Positions 43,763-53,457 of a stretch of 64,000 nucleotides of DNA are shown here, in pieces (the stretch's first letter is position 1; the number at the start of each line of letters is the position of its first letter). Made by a program: the position numbers and the translations under genes. Under the pieces are notes generated by a model. That model was not told the origin of the DNA and searched no databases. It saw only the letters and a list, made by a program, of their open reading frames with translations. This DNA is from an uncultured Alphaproteobacteria bacterium (GTDB lineage Bacteria; Pseudomonadota; Alphaproteobacteria; GCA-2731375). Location: NCBI GenBank assembly GCA_951812805.1, contig CATOSZ010000001.1, forward strand, positions 372,001 through 436,000. Direction: 5' to 3'.

Positions 43763-44935
43763 ATGAATATCGAAGCCATGGGTCGTGAGCTCGACCGCCT
43801 GCTGGGCGAAGCGGTCGCAGCGGGGGAGGTGGCCCATGCGGCCGGTATCGTCACCCGGGCGGACGGGCCGATCTGGCAGGGTCACGCGGGTCCGCGCCGC
43901 TTGGATGAAGCAGCACCCCTCACGGCGGACACGGTGTTCTTGATCCACTCCATGACCAAGCCGCTGACGGCGGCGGGCGTCATGGGGCTGGTGGAGCAGG
44001 GCCGCCTCGACCTCGACGAAGATTGCGGCCGGCTGCTGCCGGCGCTCGCCGAGCCGAAAGTGCTCGAAGGGTTCGCGGCGGACGGAACACCGCGGCTGCG
44101 CGCCGCGCGGGGGAAGATCACGTTGCGCCGCCTACTGACCCATTCGTCGGGCTTCGTCTATGACATCTGGAATCCCAACCAACTCGCCTGGCAAGAGGCG
44201 AGCGGCATCGGCCGGGAGGACTTCTACGACGATCCGGCCCACTGTCCGCCGCTCGGCTTCGATCCCGGCGCGCGATGGGAATACGGCATCGGCATCGACT
44301 GGGCCGGCAAGGTGCTGGAAGCGGCGACGGGCGAGACCTTGCACGACTATCTGCGCGACAATTTGTTCGGCCCGCTCGCCATGACCTCGACGGGATATGT
44401 GCCCGACGCGGCGATCACGGCCCGGCTGGCGGGCGTGCACCAGCGGGGTGAGGACGGCGTCATTCGCGCGGCCGAGGCAGGAATGCCAAGCGATCCGGCC
44501 GGCTTCACCGGCGGCGGCGGGCTTTACAGCAGTGCCGCCGACTACGCCCGGTTCATGGCCATGATCCTGAATGGCGGCGAACTGGACGGCCAACGCGTGC
44601 TGTCGGCCGAAACGGTGCGGGCGATGGGGGAAAACCAGATGGGCGACCTTCGGGTGACGCCCTTGCCGGCGGCGATGGTGGAGATGACCTATCCGGTCGA
44701 CCTTTACCCGGAGGTCGAGAAGGGTTGGGGCCTCAGCTTCATGATCAATCTCCAGGACCTCGACGGCCGGCGACGCGCCGGTTCGCTCGCCTGGGCGGGG
44801 CTGCGCAACAGCTATTTCTGGATCGACCCGCAAAGCGGCCTCGCCGCCGCACTCTTCACCCAGATGCTGCCCTTCGTCGATCCTGCGACCTTGGCGCTGC
44901 TGGACCGCTTCGAACGGGCGATCTACGCCGCTTAG
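43763..44935 (+). CDS. Serine hydrolase of the beta-lactamase family (class C/EstB-like)
   Basis: This 390-residue protein has the penicillin-binding-type fold. The nucleophile is in IHSMTKPL (SxxK), and the second motif is YGIGIDW (YxN-like, Tyr kept). A later GGGGLYSSAADYARF fits the family. No signal peptide is seen, which favours an esterase (EstB-type) or D-aminopeptidase role over antibiotic resistance. Its end overlaps the convergent phytanoyl-CoA dioxygenase gene by four bases. The ATG at 43763 follows GAGAGGAG. Confidence 0.82.
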   Translation: MNIEAMGRELDRLLGEAVAAGEVAHAAGIVTRADGPIWQGHAGPRRLDEAAPLTADTVFLIHSMTKPLTAAGVMGLVEQGRLDLDEDCGRLLPALAEPKVLEGFAADGTPRLRAARGKITLRRLLTHSSGFVYDIWNPNQLAWQEASGIGREDFYDDPAHCPPLGFDPGARWEYGIGIDWAGKVLEAATGETLHDYLRDNLFGPLAMTSTGYVPDAAITARLAGVHQRGEDGVIRAAEAGMPSDPAGFTGGGGLYSSAADYARFMAMILNGGELDGQRVLSAETVRAMGENQMGDLRVTPLPAAMVEMTYPVDLYPEVEKGWGLSFMINLQDLDGRRRAGSLAWAGLRNSYFWIDPQSGLAAALFTQMLPFVDPATLALLDRFERAIYAA

Positions 44936-45765
44936 GAAACCGCCCACTCACCCGCGGCGTCGCGCATCAGCACACTCTTGGTCGCGGCGAGGGACGCTTC
45001 GCGGTAGGCCCGCGCTTCGGGCGAAAAGTCGCTCTTGGGGCGTGGCTCGTGCTCGAAGTGATCGTAGGTATCGGTGCCGCGGGCCAGCGTCGCCGTCGTC
45101 CGCGCGCCCAGCTGGCGGACATGGGTCGGGATATAGCGAATGGCGAAGCCGACGCGCGGCATGTCGCTGTCGTTGGCGCCGGAGCCGTGCACCAGGGCGA
45201 CGTGGTGCAGCGACATTTCGCCCGGCGCCAGGGAGATGTCGAGGGCGTCGGCCTCGTCGACCTCGACTTCGACCTCCTGGCCGCGGCTGAGCAGGTTTTC
45301 GGCGGCGAAGGTATCCCGGTGGGCGAGCTGGCCGCCCCGGTGGCTGCCCGGCACCACGCGCATGCAGCCGTTCTCCGGCCGGCTGGGGGTGAAGGCGACC
45401 CAGGCGGTCAGGATCTCGTAGGGCTCCAGGCCCCAATAGGTCGAGTCCTGATGCCAGCTGACGAACGAGGGATCGGCGGCATCCTTGGCGAAGAAGCTGG
45501 TGCTCCAGACCAGCAGGTTCGGACCGAGGATCGATTCCACCGCGTCCACGATGCGCGGATCGCGCACCAGGTCGTAGAGCCAGGGGAACAGCAGGTGCGG
45601 CTTGGTCCGCAGGACGCCCGACGCGTCTTCCGGATGGGCCTCGCGGAAGGCGCAAAAGCGGTCGTGCAGGTCCGCCGCCTCGGCCGCCGAGAGAGCGGGG
45701 AGGGGGGTGACCACGCCCTCGTTCGCGTAGCGCTCGACGTCGCTGTCGGCGAGATGTCCGGCCAT
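44932..45765 (-). CDS. Phytanoyl-CoA dioxygenase (PhyH) family protein
   Basis: This 277-residue Fe(II)/2-oxoglutarate-dependent oxygenase has iron ligands His and Asp in WHQDSTYWG and a distal His in the LVHGSGAN segment. An Arg for 2-oxoglutarate is in GFAIRYIPTH. The ATG at 45765 is chosen because AAGGAG lies seven bases before it; an earlier ATG at 45783 lacks a site. The gene follows the BMP-type binding protein by 21 bases. Substrate unknown. Confidence 0.87.
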   Translation of the reverse strand: MAGHLADSDVERYANEGVVTPLPALSAAEAADLHDRFCAFREAHPEDASGVLRTKPHLLFPWLYDLVRDPRIVDAVESILGPNLLVWSTSFFAKDAADPSFVSWHQDSTYWGLEPYEILTAWVAFTPSRPENGCMRVVPGSHRGGQLAHRDTFAAENLLSRGQEVEVEVDEADALDISLAPGEMSLHHVALVHGSGANDSDMPRVGFAIRYIPTHVRQLGARTTATLARGTDTYDHFEHEPRPKSDFSPEARAYREASLAATKSVLMRDAAGEWAVS

Positions 45766-45786
45766 GGCGATGCTCCTTGTCATTGA

Positions 45787-46866
45787 CTATTTCGGCAGTT
45801 CGCCGTCGACGCCCTGGACGTACCAGTCCATCGACAACAGCTTGCCGTCGTCCAACCGTTCGCCGGCGGCGACGACCGTCTTGCCGGCCTGGTCGCGGAT
45901 CGGGCCCGCGAAGGGATGCAAAGTGCCGGCGGAGATCTTCGCCTGTGTCGCGGCCGCCAGTTCGGCCACGTCCTTCGGCATGTTGGTGAAGGGCGCCATT
46001 TCGACCATGCCCGTATCGAAGCCGCCCCAGGTATCGCCCGACGTCCAGGTGCCGGCCATCACCGCCTTGGCCCGGGCGACGTAGTAGCCGTCCCAGTTGT
46101 CGACGATCGCCGTCAGCTGCGCCTTGGGCGCGAAGGCGATCATGTCGGAGGCCTGGCCGAAACCCTGGACGCCGCGCCGCTCGGCGACCTGCAGGGGGGC
46201 GGGGCTGTCGGTGTGCTGGGTGATGATGTCGGCGCCCTGGTCGATCAGCGCCTTGGCCGCGTCCGCCTCCTTGGCCGGGTCGTACCAGGTGTTGACCCAG
46301 ACGACCTTGATCGTGGCGTCCGGATTGACCGTGCGCGCGCCCAAGATCATCGCGTTGATGCCGCGCACGACCTCGGGTATCGGAAAGGAGGCGATATGGC
46401 CGATGACGTTGGATTTGGTCATCTTGCCGGCAACGATCCCCGCCACGTAGCGGCCCTCGTAGAAGCGGGCCATATAGGTGGAGACGTTCTTGCCCCGCTT
46501 GTAGCCGGTCGCGTGCTCGAAGTGCACGCCGGGATGGCGTTTGGCGATCTTCACCGTCGGGTTCATGAAGCCGAAGGATGTCGTGAAGATCAGGTCGTGC
46601 CCGCTCTTGGCGAGCTGATTGACGACCCGTTCGGCATCCGGTCCCTCTTTCACGTTCTCGACGTAGCTGGTCTTCACCTTGTCGCCGAGCGCCTTCTCGA
46701 TCGCAAGCCGGCCGACATCGTGGCGATAGGTCCAGCCATGGTCGCCGATCGGGCCGACATAGACGAAGCCGACCTTCAGGTCCTCGTCGGCGGAGACTGG
46801 TGCCGCCAGGGCGATCGCCATCATGCTCGTGGCCAGCCACAGGCCTTGCATTAGTCTTCTCGCCAT
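45787..46866 (-). CDS. BMP-family ABC transporter substrate-binding protein
   Basis: This 359-residue periplasmic protein has a signal peptide (hydrophobic stretch about 8-22, cleavage near VSA-DE). The PnrA/Bmp-type fold shows VGFVYVGPIGDHGWTY, DLIFTTSFGFMNP and NTWYDPAKE. Such proteins bind nucleosides or purine-like ligands. No transporter membrane genes are adjacent. It is probably co-transcribed with the downstream PhyH-family oxygenase. Confidence 0.88.
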   Translation of the reverse strand: MARRLMQGLWLATSMMAIALAAPVSADEDLKVGFVYVGPIGDHGWTYRHDVGRLAIEKALGDKVKTSYVENVKEGPDAERVVNQLAKSGHDLIFTTSFGFMNPTVKIAKRHPGVHFEHATGYKRGKNVSTYMARFYEGRYVAGIVAGKMTKSNVIGHIASFPIPEVVRGINAMILGARTVNPDATIKVVWVNTWYDPAKEADAAKALIDQGADIITQHTDSPAPLQVAERRGVQGFGQASDMIAFAPKAQLTAIVDNWDGYYVARAKAVMAGTWTSGDTWGGFDTGMVEMAPFTNMPKDVAELAAATQAKISAGTLHPFAGPIRDQAGKTVVAAGERLDDGKLLSMDWYVQGVDGELPK

Positions 46867-47000
46867 CGCGCCATTCTCCCCAAAAGTTCGGTTCCGCCCC
46901 TGGATTCATACCGAATTCCGCGCGGCCGGCAAGTACAGTGGCCCGGCGCCATGCTATCGTTCGCCGCCGCGCCCCGGCGCGTTTCGCTGGATCCGCCCTC

Positions 47001-47894
47001 GTGCCGACATCACTTCTCACCAGCCGGCCCGTTCTGGCGGGCATCCTGTTCATGCTGGCCTCCGGCATGGCGATGTCGCCCGTGGCCACCGCATCGGCGA
47101 AGTTTCTCTCCGGGCATTTCAGCGTGCTGGAGATCGTCTGGATCCGGGCGGCGGGGCAGACCTTCTGGATGCTGGTGATGTTCGTGCCGCGGCACGGCTG
47201 GTCGGTCTGCGTCTCGAAGCGGCCCGGGCTGCAACTGATCCGCTCCGCCATCATGTTCTGCGGCACCGTCAGTTTCATCCTCGGCGTCGTTCACATCGAC
47301 CTGGCGACGGCGCATACGATCCAGTTCACCGCGCCCTTCATGGTCGTCGCCCTCTCGGTGCCGCTGCTGGGAGAACGGGTCGGCATGCATCGCTGGTCGG
47401 CGGTCGCCGTCGGTTTCCTCGGCGCCCTGATCGTCATCCGGCCCGGCACCGACGCGATACCGCTGGCCGCGCTCTGGATCCTCGTCTCGGCCGCCTGCTG
47501 GGCCGTGGTCCAGGTTATGAACCGGCGGATGTCGACCCTCGACAGTGCCGAGACCTCCGGCCTCTATACCTACCTCGTCGCCCTGGTGGTGACGACGCCC
47601 TTCGCGCCGCTCGGCGTGGAGATGGGCACGCTGCCGCCGCTCGCCTGGGTGGCGATGGCCGCCATCGGCCTGTTCGGCGGGGTGCGCCATTACACCGCCG
47701 TCAGGGCCTATCAACTCGCCCCCGCCTCCCTTCTCGCGCCCTTCGGCTATTTCGAGTTGGTTGGTGCCACCTTCATGGGCGTTGTCGTCTTCGCTCAGCT
47801 TCCCGACGGCTGGACCTGGCTCGGCGCCGGCGTCATCATCGCCAGCGGCCTCTATATCGGCCGGCGCGAGCAGCTGGCCAAGCGGGGAGGATGA
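47001..47894 (+). CDS. DMT-superfamily EamA-type transporter
   Basis: This 297-residue membrane protein has ten predicted helices in two EamA repeats (about 10-140 and 150-290), with FTAPFMVVALSVPLLGERVG at the end of the first repeat and APFGYFELVGATFMGVVVF near the end. The family exports or imports small metabolites, often amino acids or purines. The start is GTG at 47001 to fit the family length. The stop is one base before the ggt ATG. Confidence 0.87.
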   Translation: MPTSLLTSRPVLAGILFMLASGMAMSPVATASAKFLSGHFSVLEIVWIRAAGQTFWMLVMFVPRHGWSVCVSKRPGLQLIRSAIMFCGTVSFILGVVHIDLATAHTIQFTAPFMVVALSVPLLGERVGMHRWSAVAVGFLGALIVIRPGTDAIPLAALWILVSAACWAVVQVMNRRMSTLDSAETSGLYTYLVALVVTTPFAPLGVEMGTLPPLAWVAMAAIGLFGGVRHYTAVRAYQLAPASLLAPFGYFELVGATFMGVVVFAQLPDGWTWLGAGVIIASGLYIGRREQLAKRGG

Positions 47895-47895
47895 G

Positions 47896-49581
47896 ATGGC
47901 ACACAGGCGCATGACGGTTCTGGCCATGGGGCTCCTTTGCGCCATGGCGACGTCTGCCTTCGGGGCGGATCGGCACATGGTCGCCGCCGCCCATCCGCGT
48001 GCCGCCGAGGCGGGGCTGGCGATGCTGGAGGCGGGCGGGACGCCGGCGGACGCCGCGGTCGCGGTGCAGACCGTGTTGGGATTGGTGGAACCGCAGTCGT
48101 CCGGGCTCGGCGGGGGGGCTTTCGCGCTTTATTGGGATGCCTCGGAACGCAAGCTGTATACCTTCGATGCGCGCGAGACGGCGCCGAAGGCCGCCCGCCC
48201 CGAACGCTTCCTCGAGGCCGACGGCAAGCGCATGAAATTCTGGCGTGCCGTCATCGGCGGCCAGTCGGTCGGCGTCCCCGGAACCGTGCGGCTGTTGGAG
48301 GTGTTGCACAAGAAGTTCGGCAAGCGGCGCTGGGGCGATCTGTTCGCGCCGGCAAAGCGGCTCGCCCGGGACGGTTTCGAGGTTTCCCCGCGCCTCGCCG
48401 CGTCGATCGCCAAGGCTCGCGGCCTGGATCGCTTTCCCGAAACGAAGGCCTATTTCTTCGCTGCCGACGGTGCCCCGCTGGCTCCGGGCGCGCGGCTCGG
48501 CAATCCGGCCTACCTGAAGACCTTGCGCGCCCTGGCGGACCGGGGCGCCGATGCCTTCTACACCGGTGACATCGCGGCAGAAATCGTCGCCGCGGCGCGG
48601 GCGACGACGATCGGCCCGCCGACGATCACGGCCGAGGACCTGGCCGCCTACCGGGTGATCGAGCGATCGCCCGTTTGCCTCGACTACCGGGGCCGCAACG
48701 TCTGCGGCATGGGGCCGCCCACCTCGGGTGGGATCGCCGTCGGCCAGATCCTGGGGCTGCTGCGCGGCTTCGACATGGCCGCCCTCGGCCCGGGTCCGGC
48801 GAGCGCTCATTTGATCGCGGAGGCGGAAAAGCTCGCCTATGCGGACCGCGCGCGCTATCTCGGTGACAGCGACTTCGTGCCCGTACCGGTCCAGGGCCTG
48901 CTGGACGCCGGCTATCTGGCGGACCGAGCCAAGGCCATCGATCCGAAGCGGGCCGGGCCCAAGGCGGATGCCGGTGAGCCGCCTTCGCGCCGCGGCTGGC
49001 GCCCGCCCGCCGGCGACCCGCGCGAGGGCAACGGCACCAGCCACTTCGTCATCCGCGGCGCCAATGGCGACGCGCTGTCGATTACCACGACGATCGAAAG
49101 TGGCTTCGGCAGCCGGGTGATGGTGGCGGGTTTCCTGCTGAACAACGAGCTGACCGATTTCGACTTCCAGCCGACACGCGAAGGCCGTCCAGTCGCCAAC
49201 CGGGTGGAGGGGGGCAAACGCCCGCGCTCCTCCATGTCGCCGACCATCGTCTTCGAGGACGGCGCGCCGGTATTGCTGATCGGCTCGCCGGGCGGCAGCC
49301 GCATCATCACCTATGTCGCCCAAGCCCTCGTCGCCATTCTCGACTGGAAGATGACGCCGCAAGCCGCCGTCGCCCAGGGCCATGGGCTGCACCGTAACGG
49401 CAAGGCTTTGGAACTGGAGGCCGACACGGAGGCCGCCGGCTGGGCGGCGGCGCTGCGCGTACTTGGCCATACGGTGAAGCTTCGCCCGCTCACCAGCGGC
49501 CTGCACGCCATCCAGATTCGCGACGGCGCACTAACGGGCGGCGCGGACCCACGCCGGGAAGGGGTCGTGCTCGGGCGTTGA
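47896..49581 (+). CDS. ggt: Gamma-glutamyltransferase
   Basis: This 561-residue periplasmic enzyme cleaves gamma-glutamyl bonds such as glutathione and matures by self-cleavage. It has a signal peptide (cleavage near AFG-AD), the early ASE-like GGTPADAAVAVQTVLG and SSGLGGGAF, and the catalytic Thr region GNGTSHFVI near residue 380. The C-terminal subunit has GSPGGSRIITYVAQ. GGGGAGG lies before the ATG. Possibly coupled to the upstream EamA transporter. Confidence 0.9.
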   Translation: MAHRRMTVLAMGLLCAMATSAFGADRHMVAAAHPRAAEAGLAMLEAGGTPADAAVAVQTVLGLVEPQSSGLGGGAFALYWDASERKLYTFDARETAPKAARPERFLEADGKRMKFWRAVIGGQSVGVPGTVRLLEVLHKKFGKRRWGDLFAPAKRLARDGFEVSPRLAASIAKARGLDRFPETKAYFFAADGAPLAPGARLGNPAYLKTLRALADRGADAFYTGDIAAEIVAAARATTIGPPTITAEDLAAYRVIERSPVCLDYRGRNVCGMGPPTSGGIAVGQILGLLRGFDMAALGPGPASAHLIAEAEKLAYADRARYLGDSDFVPVPVQGLLDAGYLADRAKAIDPKRAGPKADAGEPPSRRGWRPPAGDPREGNGTSHFVIRGANGDALSITTTIESGFGSRVMVAGFLLNNELTDFDFQPTREGRPVANRVEGGKRPRSSMSPTIVFEDGAPVLLIGSPGGSRIITYVAQALVAILDWKMTPQAAVAQGHGLHRNGKALELEADTEAAGWAAALRVLGHTVKLRPLTSGLHAIQIRDGALTGGADPRREGVVLGR

Positions 49582-49587
49582 GCCTCG

Positions 49588-51273
49588 TCAGTTCCCGCTG
49601 CCCGGCAGGCTCGGCGCGGTGCCGGCGGCGCGGCGTTCGAGCAGGCCTTCCAGCCAGTCGGGATCCATCTCCGGCACCGAGGAAAGCAGCAGCTCCGTGT
49701 ATTCGTGGTGCGGCGGGGAGAGGACGTCCTGCTTCGGGCCGTTTTCCACCACCTCGCCCTGCAGCATGACGTAGATCTCGTCGGCGATCGCGCGCACGGT
49801 GGCGATGTCGTGGGTGATGAACATGTAGGCGAGGCCGAGTTCGTCCTGCAACCGTTGCAACAGCTTCAGGATTTCCTCCGCCACCAGCTGGTCGAGGGCC
49901 GAGGTCACCTCGTCGCAGATGATCATCTCCGGCTCCGCCGCGAGCGCCCGCGCGATGCAGACGCGCTGCTTCTGACCGCCCGACAGCTCGCCCGGCAGGC
50001 GGGCGTAGAACTGATCGGGATCGAGCTCGATCATTTCCAGCAGGTCGCGGACCCGTTGCTCCTTCTCATCCCCGCGCAGGCCGAGATAGAACTCAAGCGG
50101 TCGGCCGATGATGTCGGCGACCCGCTGGCGCGGATTTATCGCCGTGTCGGCCATCTGGTAGATCATCTGCAGGCGACGCAGCTCGTCCTTGTTGCGCTTG
50201 CGATAGTCGCGCGGCAGGGTCTGGCCGTCGTACTGGATTTCCCCCTCGAGTGGCGGCAGCAGGCCGGTGATGACCCGGGCTGTCGTGCTCTTACCGCTAC
50301 CGGATTCGCCCACGACCGCGACCGTGCGCTTCTTGTGGATTTCCATGCTGACGCCCTTGAGGACCACCAGCTTGCCGTAGGCCGCGGTCACATTGTCGAC
50401 CTTGACCAGGGGGATTTCCGGATTTTCCTCGTTGATCGGCGGCTTGCGGAAGGAACGGACCGCGAGCAGGTCCCGCGTATAGTCCTTCTGCGGGTCCTGG
50501 ATCATCTGGCGGGTATAGCCTTCCTCGACCAGGTTGCCGTAGCGCAGGACCATGATCCGGTCGGCCATCTGCGAGACGACGGCGAGGTCGTGGGTGATGT
50601 AGATCGCGGCCGTGTCGAATTGCTCGACGATGCCCTTGATCGCCGAGAGCACTTCGATCTGCGTCGTCACGTCGAGGGCGGTCGTCGGCTCGTCGAAGAC
50701 GATGAGGTCGGGCCGACAGGCCATGGCCATCGCCGTCATGGCGCGTTGCAGCTGTCCGCCGGAGACCTGATGGGGATAGCGGAAGCCGATGTTTTCGGGA
50801 TCCGGCAGTTGCAGGCGGCGATAGAGGTCGATGGCCTCGGCCTCGGCCTCGCGGCGCGGCTGGATGCCGTGCTGGGTCGGCGCCTCGCAATACTGGTCGA
50901 TCAATTTGTGTGCCGGATTGAAGGAGGCCGCGGCGCTCTGCGCCACATAGGCGATGCGCGAGCCGTGATAACGTCGCAACTCCTCGTCCGAAGCCTTGGT
51001 GAGGTCGACGCCGTCGAACATCACCGTGCCGCCGGAGATGCGGCAACCGTCGCGGCTGAAGCCCATCGCGGCGAGGCCGATCGTGCTCTTGCCCGCACCG
51101 GATTCACCGATCAGGCCCAGCACCTCGCCGCGCCGCAGCACGACATCGACGCCATGCACGATCTCGTGCCATTCCTCGTCGGCGCGACCCTCGATGCGCA
51201 GGCCGCGCATCTGCAGGATGACTTCGCCCTTGCGGTCGCCGCCCGCTTCGGCGGTAGTGCTGTCGGTGCTCAT
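49588..51273 (-). CDS. Peptide/nickel ABC transporter, fused dual ATP-binding protein
   Basis: This 561-residue protein has two complete ABC ATPase domains joined head to tail (DppD- and DppF-like). Domain 1 has GESGAGKST, SGGQLQRAM and LIVFDEPT; domain 2 has GESGSGKST, LSGGQKQRV and MIICDEVTSALD. It powers the Dpp/Opp-type importer whose permeases and binding protein are just upstream. The start is two bases after the DppC-type stop. Confidence 0.93.
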   Translation of the reverse strand: MSTDSTTAEAGGDRKGEVILQMRGLRIEGRADEEWHEIVHGVDVVLRRGEVLGLIGESGAGKSTIGLAAMGFSRDGCRISGGTVMFDGVDLTKASDEELRRYHGSRIAYVAQSAAASFNPAHKLIDQYCEAPTQHGIQPRREAEAEAIDLYRRLQLPDPENIGFRYPHQVSGGQLQRAMTAMAMACRPDLIVFDEPTTALDVTTQIEVLSAIKGIVEQFDTAAIYITHDLAVVSQMADRIMVLRYGNLVEEGYTRQMIQDPQKDYTRDLLAVRSFRKPPINEENPEIPLVKVDNVTAAYGKLVVLKGVSMEIHKKRTVAVVGESGSGKSTTARVITGLLPPLEGEIQYDGQTLPRDYRKRNKDELRRLQMIYQMADTAINPRQRVADIIGRPLEFYLGLRGDEKEQRVRDLLEMIELDPDQFYARLPGELSGGQKQRVCIARALAAEPEMIICDEVTSALDQLVAEEILKLLQRLQDELGLAYMFITHDIATVRAIADEIYVMLQGEVVENGPKQDVLSPPHHEYTELLLSSVPEMDPDWLEGLLERRAAGTAPSLPGSGN

Positions 51274-51275
51274 GG

Positions 51276-52448
51276 CTATTCCTTCAACCCGCTCGCCTTG
51301 TGCAGGAACCAGTCGACGACGAAGTTGACCCCGACCGTCAGCAGCGCGATGGCGCCCGCCGGGATCAAGGGGGTCGGTTCGCCGAAGGTGATCAGCGTGG
51401 CGTTGTCGCGCACCATCGAGCCCCAGTCGGCGGTCGGCGGCTGGATGCCGAGGCCGAGGAAGCTGAGCGCGCTGATGAAGAGGAAGACGAAGCAGAAACG
51501 CAGGCCGAATTCCGCCACCAGGGGCGGCATGATGTTCGGCAGGATCTCATGACGGATGATCCACCACAGGCCCTCGCCGCGCAGACGGGCCGCTTCGACG
51601 AACTCCATCACCACGACGTTCATGGCGACGGCCCGGGCGAGGCGGTAGACGCGGGTCGAGTCCAGAAGCGCGATGACGATGATGAGGGAGAGGACCGAGG
51701 TGCCGAAGATGGTCAGCAGCAAGAGGCCGAAGATCAGCGAGGGGATCGCCATCAGGATATCGACGATGCGGCTCATCACTTCGTCGGTCCAGCCGCGCAT
51801 GGTCGCTGCCAGCAGGCCGCAAAGGCCGCCGATGACGAAGGCGAGCACCGTGGTGACGAAGGCGATGCCGACGGTATTCCGCGCGCCGTAGACGATGCGC
51901 GTTAGCATATCGCGGCCGAGGTTGTCGGTGCCGAGCAGGTATTCCTCGCCCCACTCCTCGTATTCGGAGCCGACGATTTCCGTTTCGCCGAAGGGCGCGA
52001 TGATCGGTGCCGTCGCTGCAATCATGATGTAGAGCATGATGACGATCAGGCCGAACCAGGCGGTCGGCGGGGCTTGGCGCAGTTCCTTCCAGTAGGTGAC
52101 CGCCGCGAAGGCGACGACCTGCACCATCACCAGGCCGAAGAAGGTCGACCAGGGCCAGGACCGGAAATCGTCCCAGAACAACAACACCATGACGACGTAT
52201 TCGAGCATCAAGGTGACGATCAGGGTGTCGCCCGCCGCCGTCCGCTCCATCTTCGACCAGTAGGCCAGCACGAGGACGCTGTATAAGTGGATGAAGAGGA
52301 AGCCGCCGATCGAGGCCCAGGTGTCGGCGCCCGTGTTCTGCAGGAACAACACCATCAGGAAGAAGTGAACGGCGGCAACCGCGATGCGGCTGGCCCAGGG
52401 CGAACTCTGACCCGAGAAGGCGCCGCCGGAGAGACTTGTCATGCTCAT
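51276..52448 (-). CDS. Peptide ABC transporter permease, DppC-type with extra N-terminal membrane domain
   Basis: This 390-residue membrane protein has its DppC-like core from about residue 130 (LLGTDNLGRDMLTRIVYGAR; EAARLRGEGLWWIIRHEILPN is the EAA loop). Before that lie about 120 residues with four predicted helices (about 22-37, 45-63, 76-91, 102-118), not usual for DppC, which is near 300 residues. The start at 52448 has GAGGGAGGG in front. It pairs with the DppB-type permease upstream. Confidence 0.9.
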   Translation of the reverse strand: MSMTSLSGGAFSGQSSPWASRIAVAAVHFFLMVLFLQNTGADTWASIGGFLFIHLYSVLVLAYWSKMERTAAGDTLIVTLMLEYVVMVLLFWDDFRSWPWSTFFGLVMVQVVAFAAVTYWKELRQAPPTAWFGLIVIMLYIMIAATAPIIAPFGETEIVGSEYEEWGEEYLLGTDNLGRDMLTRIVYGARNTVGIAFVTTVLAFVIGGLCGLLAATMRGWTDEVMSRIVDILMAIPSLIFGLLLLTIFGTSVLSLIIVIALLDSTRVYRLARAVAMNVVVMEFVEAARLRGEGLWWIIRHEILPNIMPPLVAEFGLRFCFVFLFISALSFLGLGIQPPTADWGSMVRDNATLITFGEPTPLIPAGAIALLTVGVNFVVDWFLHKASGLKE

Positions 52449-52461
52449 GTCCGTCCCTCCC

Positions 52462-53418
52462 TCATCGCGGATGCAGCAGACGGGGGTTGCTCAGGATCGA
52501 GAGCACGTCCGCCAGCAGGTTCAGGAGGATGAAGGTCATGGCGAAGACCAGGCAACAGGCCTGCACCACGGGGATGTCACGCTTCGAGACCGAGTCGACC
52601 AGCAACTGGCCGAGCCCCGGATAGACGAAGACGACCTCGACCACCACGACGCCGACGATCAGATAGGCGAGGTTCAGCACCACGACGTTGATGATCGGCG
52701 CCAGCGCATTCGGCAGGGCATGCTTGGTGATGATCCGGCCGGGCTTGAGGCCCTTCAGGCGCGCCATTTCGATATAGGGGCTCGCCAGCAGGTTGATGAT
52801 CGCCGCCCGGGTCATGCGCATCATGTGCGCCACCACGACGAGAGTCAGCGTCAACGCGGGCAGCACGGCCCGTCGGAGTCTCTCCCCCGCGTCCAGGTCC
52901 TCGGAAATGTTTGATATCGAGGGTAGTAAGTCCAGATGCACGGAGAGCACGAAGATCAGGATATAGGCGACGAAAAACTCCGGGAAGGAGATCGAACTCA
53001 GCGTCGTCACGTTGACCGTGCGGTCGTAGATGCCGTTGCGATAGAGCGCCGCCAGAATGCCGAGGAACAGCGAGAGCGGCACCGAGATCACCGCGGCGAT
53101 TGCCGCCAGGTACAGCGTGTTCTTCAGGCGTACGCCCATCAGCTCGCTGATTTCGCGCTGATTGGCGAGTGATTTGCCGAAGTCGCCCTGGACCATGCCG
53201 CCGAGCCAGGTGAGGTAGCGCTCGTAGACGGGCTTGTCCAAGCCCAGTTCCTTGCGGAACTGCGCGAGGTTCTCCTCCGTCGCGGATTGGCCGAGAATTT
53301 CCTGCGCGAGATCGCCCGGCAAAAGCTCGACCGCCCCGGCAATGATGATCGACACGGCGAGCAAGGTGCCGAGGCCGAAGCCCAGGCGCCGCGCGATCAT
53401 CTTCAAGATGTCATGCAT
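52462..53418 (-). CDS. Peptide ABC transporter permease, DppB-type
   Basis: This 318-residue membrane protein with six helices has the conserved N-terminal helix, QFRKELGLDKPVYERYLTWL, and the EAA loop ARLKGLKPGRIITKHALPNAL. It forms the channel with the DppC-type partner. A UUCG-capped hairpin lies between it and the upstream binding-protein gene. Confidence 0.93.
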   Translation of the reverse strand: MHDILKMIARRLGFGLGTLLAVSIIIAGAVELLPGDLAQEILGQSATEENLAQFRKELGLDKPVYERYLTWLGGMVQGDFGKSLANQREISELMGVRLKNTLYLAAIAAVISVPLSLFLGILAALYRNGIYDRTVNVTTLSSISFPEFFVAYILIFVLSVHLDLLPSISNISEDLDAGERLRRAVLPALTLTLVVVAHMMRMTRAAIINLLASPYIEMARLKGLKPGRIITKHALPNALAPIINVVVLNLAYLIVGVVVVEVVFVYPGLGQLLVDSVSKRDIPVVQACCLVFAMTFILLNLLADVLSILSNPRLLHPR

Positions 53419-53427
53419 GACAGGCGC

Positions 53428-53449
53428 GGGTCGGCCCGAAGGCCGACCC
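53428..53449 (-). other. Intercistronic hairpin with UUCG tetraloop
   Basis: On the minus strand GGGTCGGCC-TTCG-GGCCGACCC is a perfect 9-bp stem closed by a C(UUCG)G loop, in the 39-base gap between the binding-protein and DppB genes. No T-run follows. It probably protects the binding-protein mRNA end or attenuates the permease genes. Confidence 0.75.
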
Positions 53450-53457
53450 TATCCCTC

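Noticed and set aside
43763-44935. Antibiotic-resistance beta-lactamase
   Set aside because: No signal peptide and features closer to EstB-type esterases; resistance is not supported.
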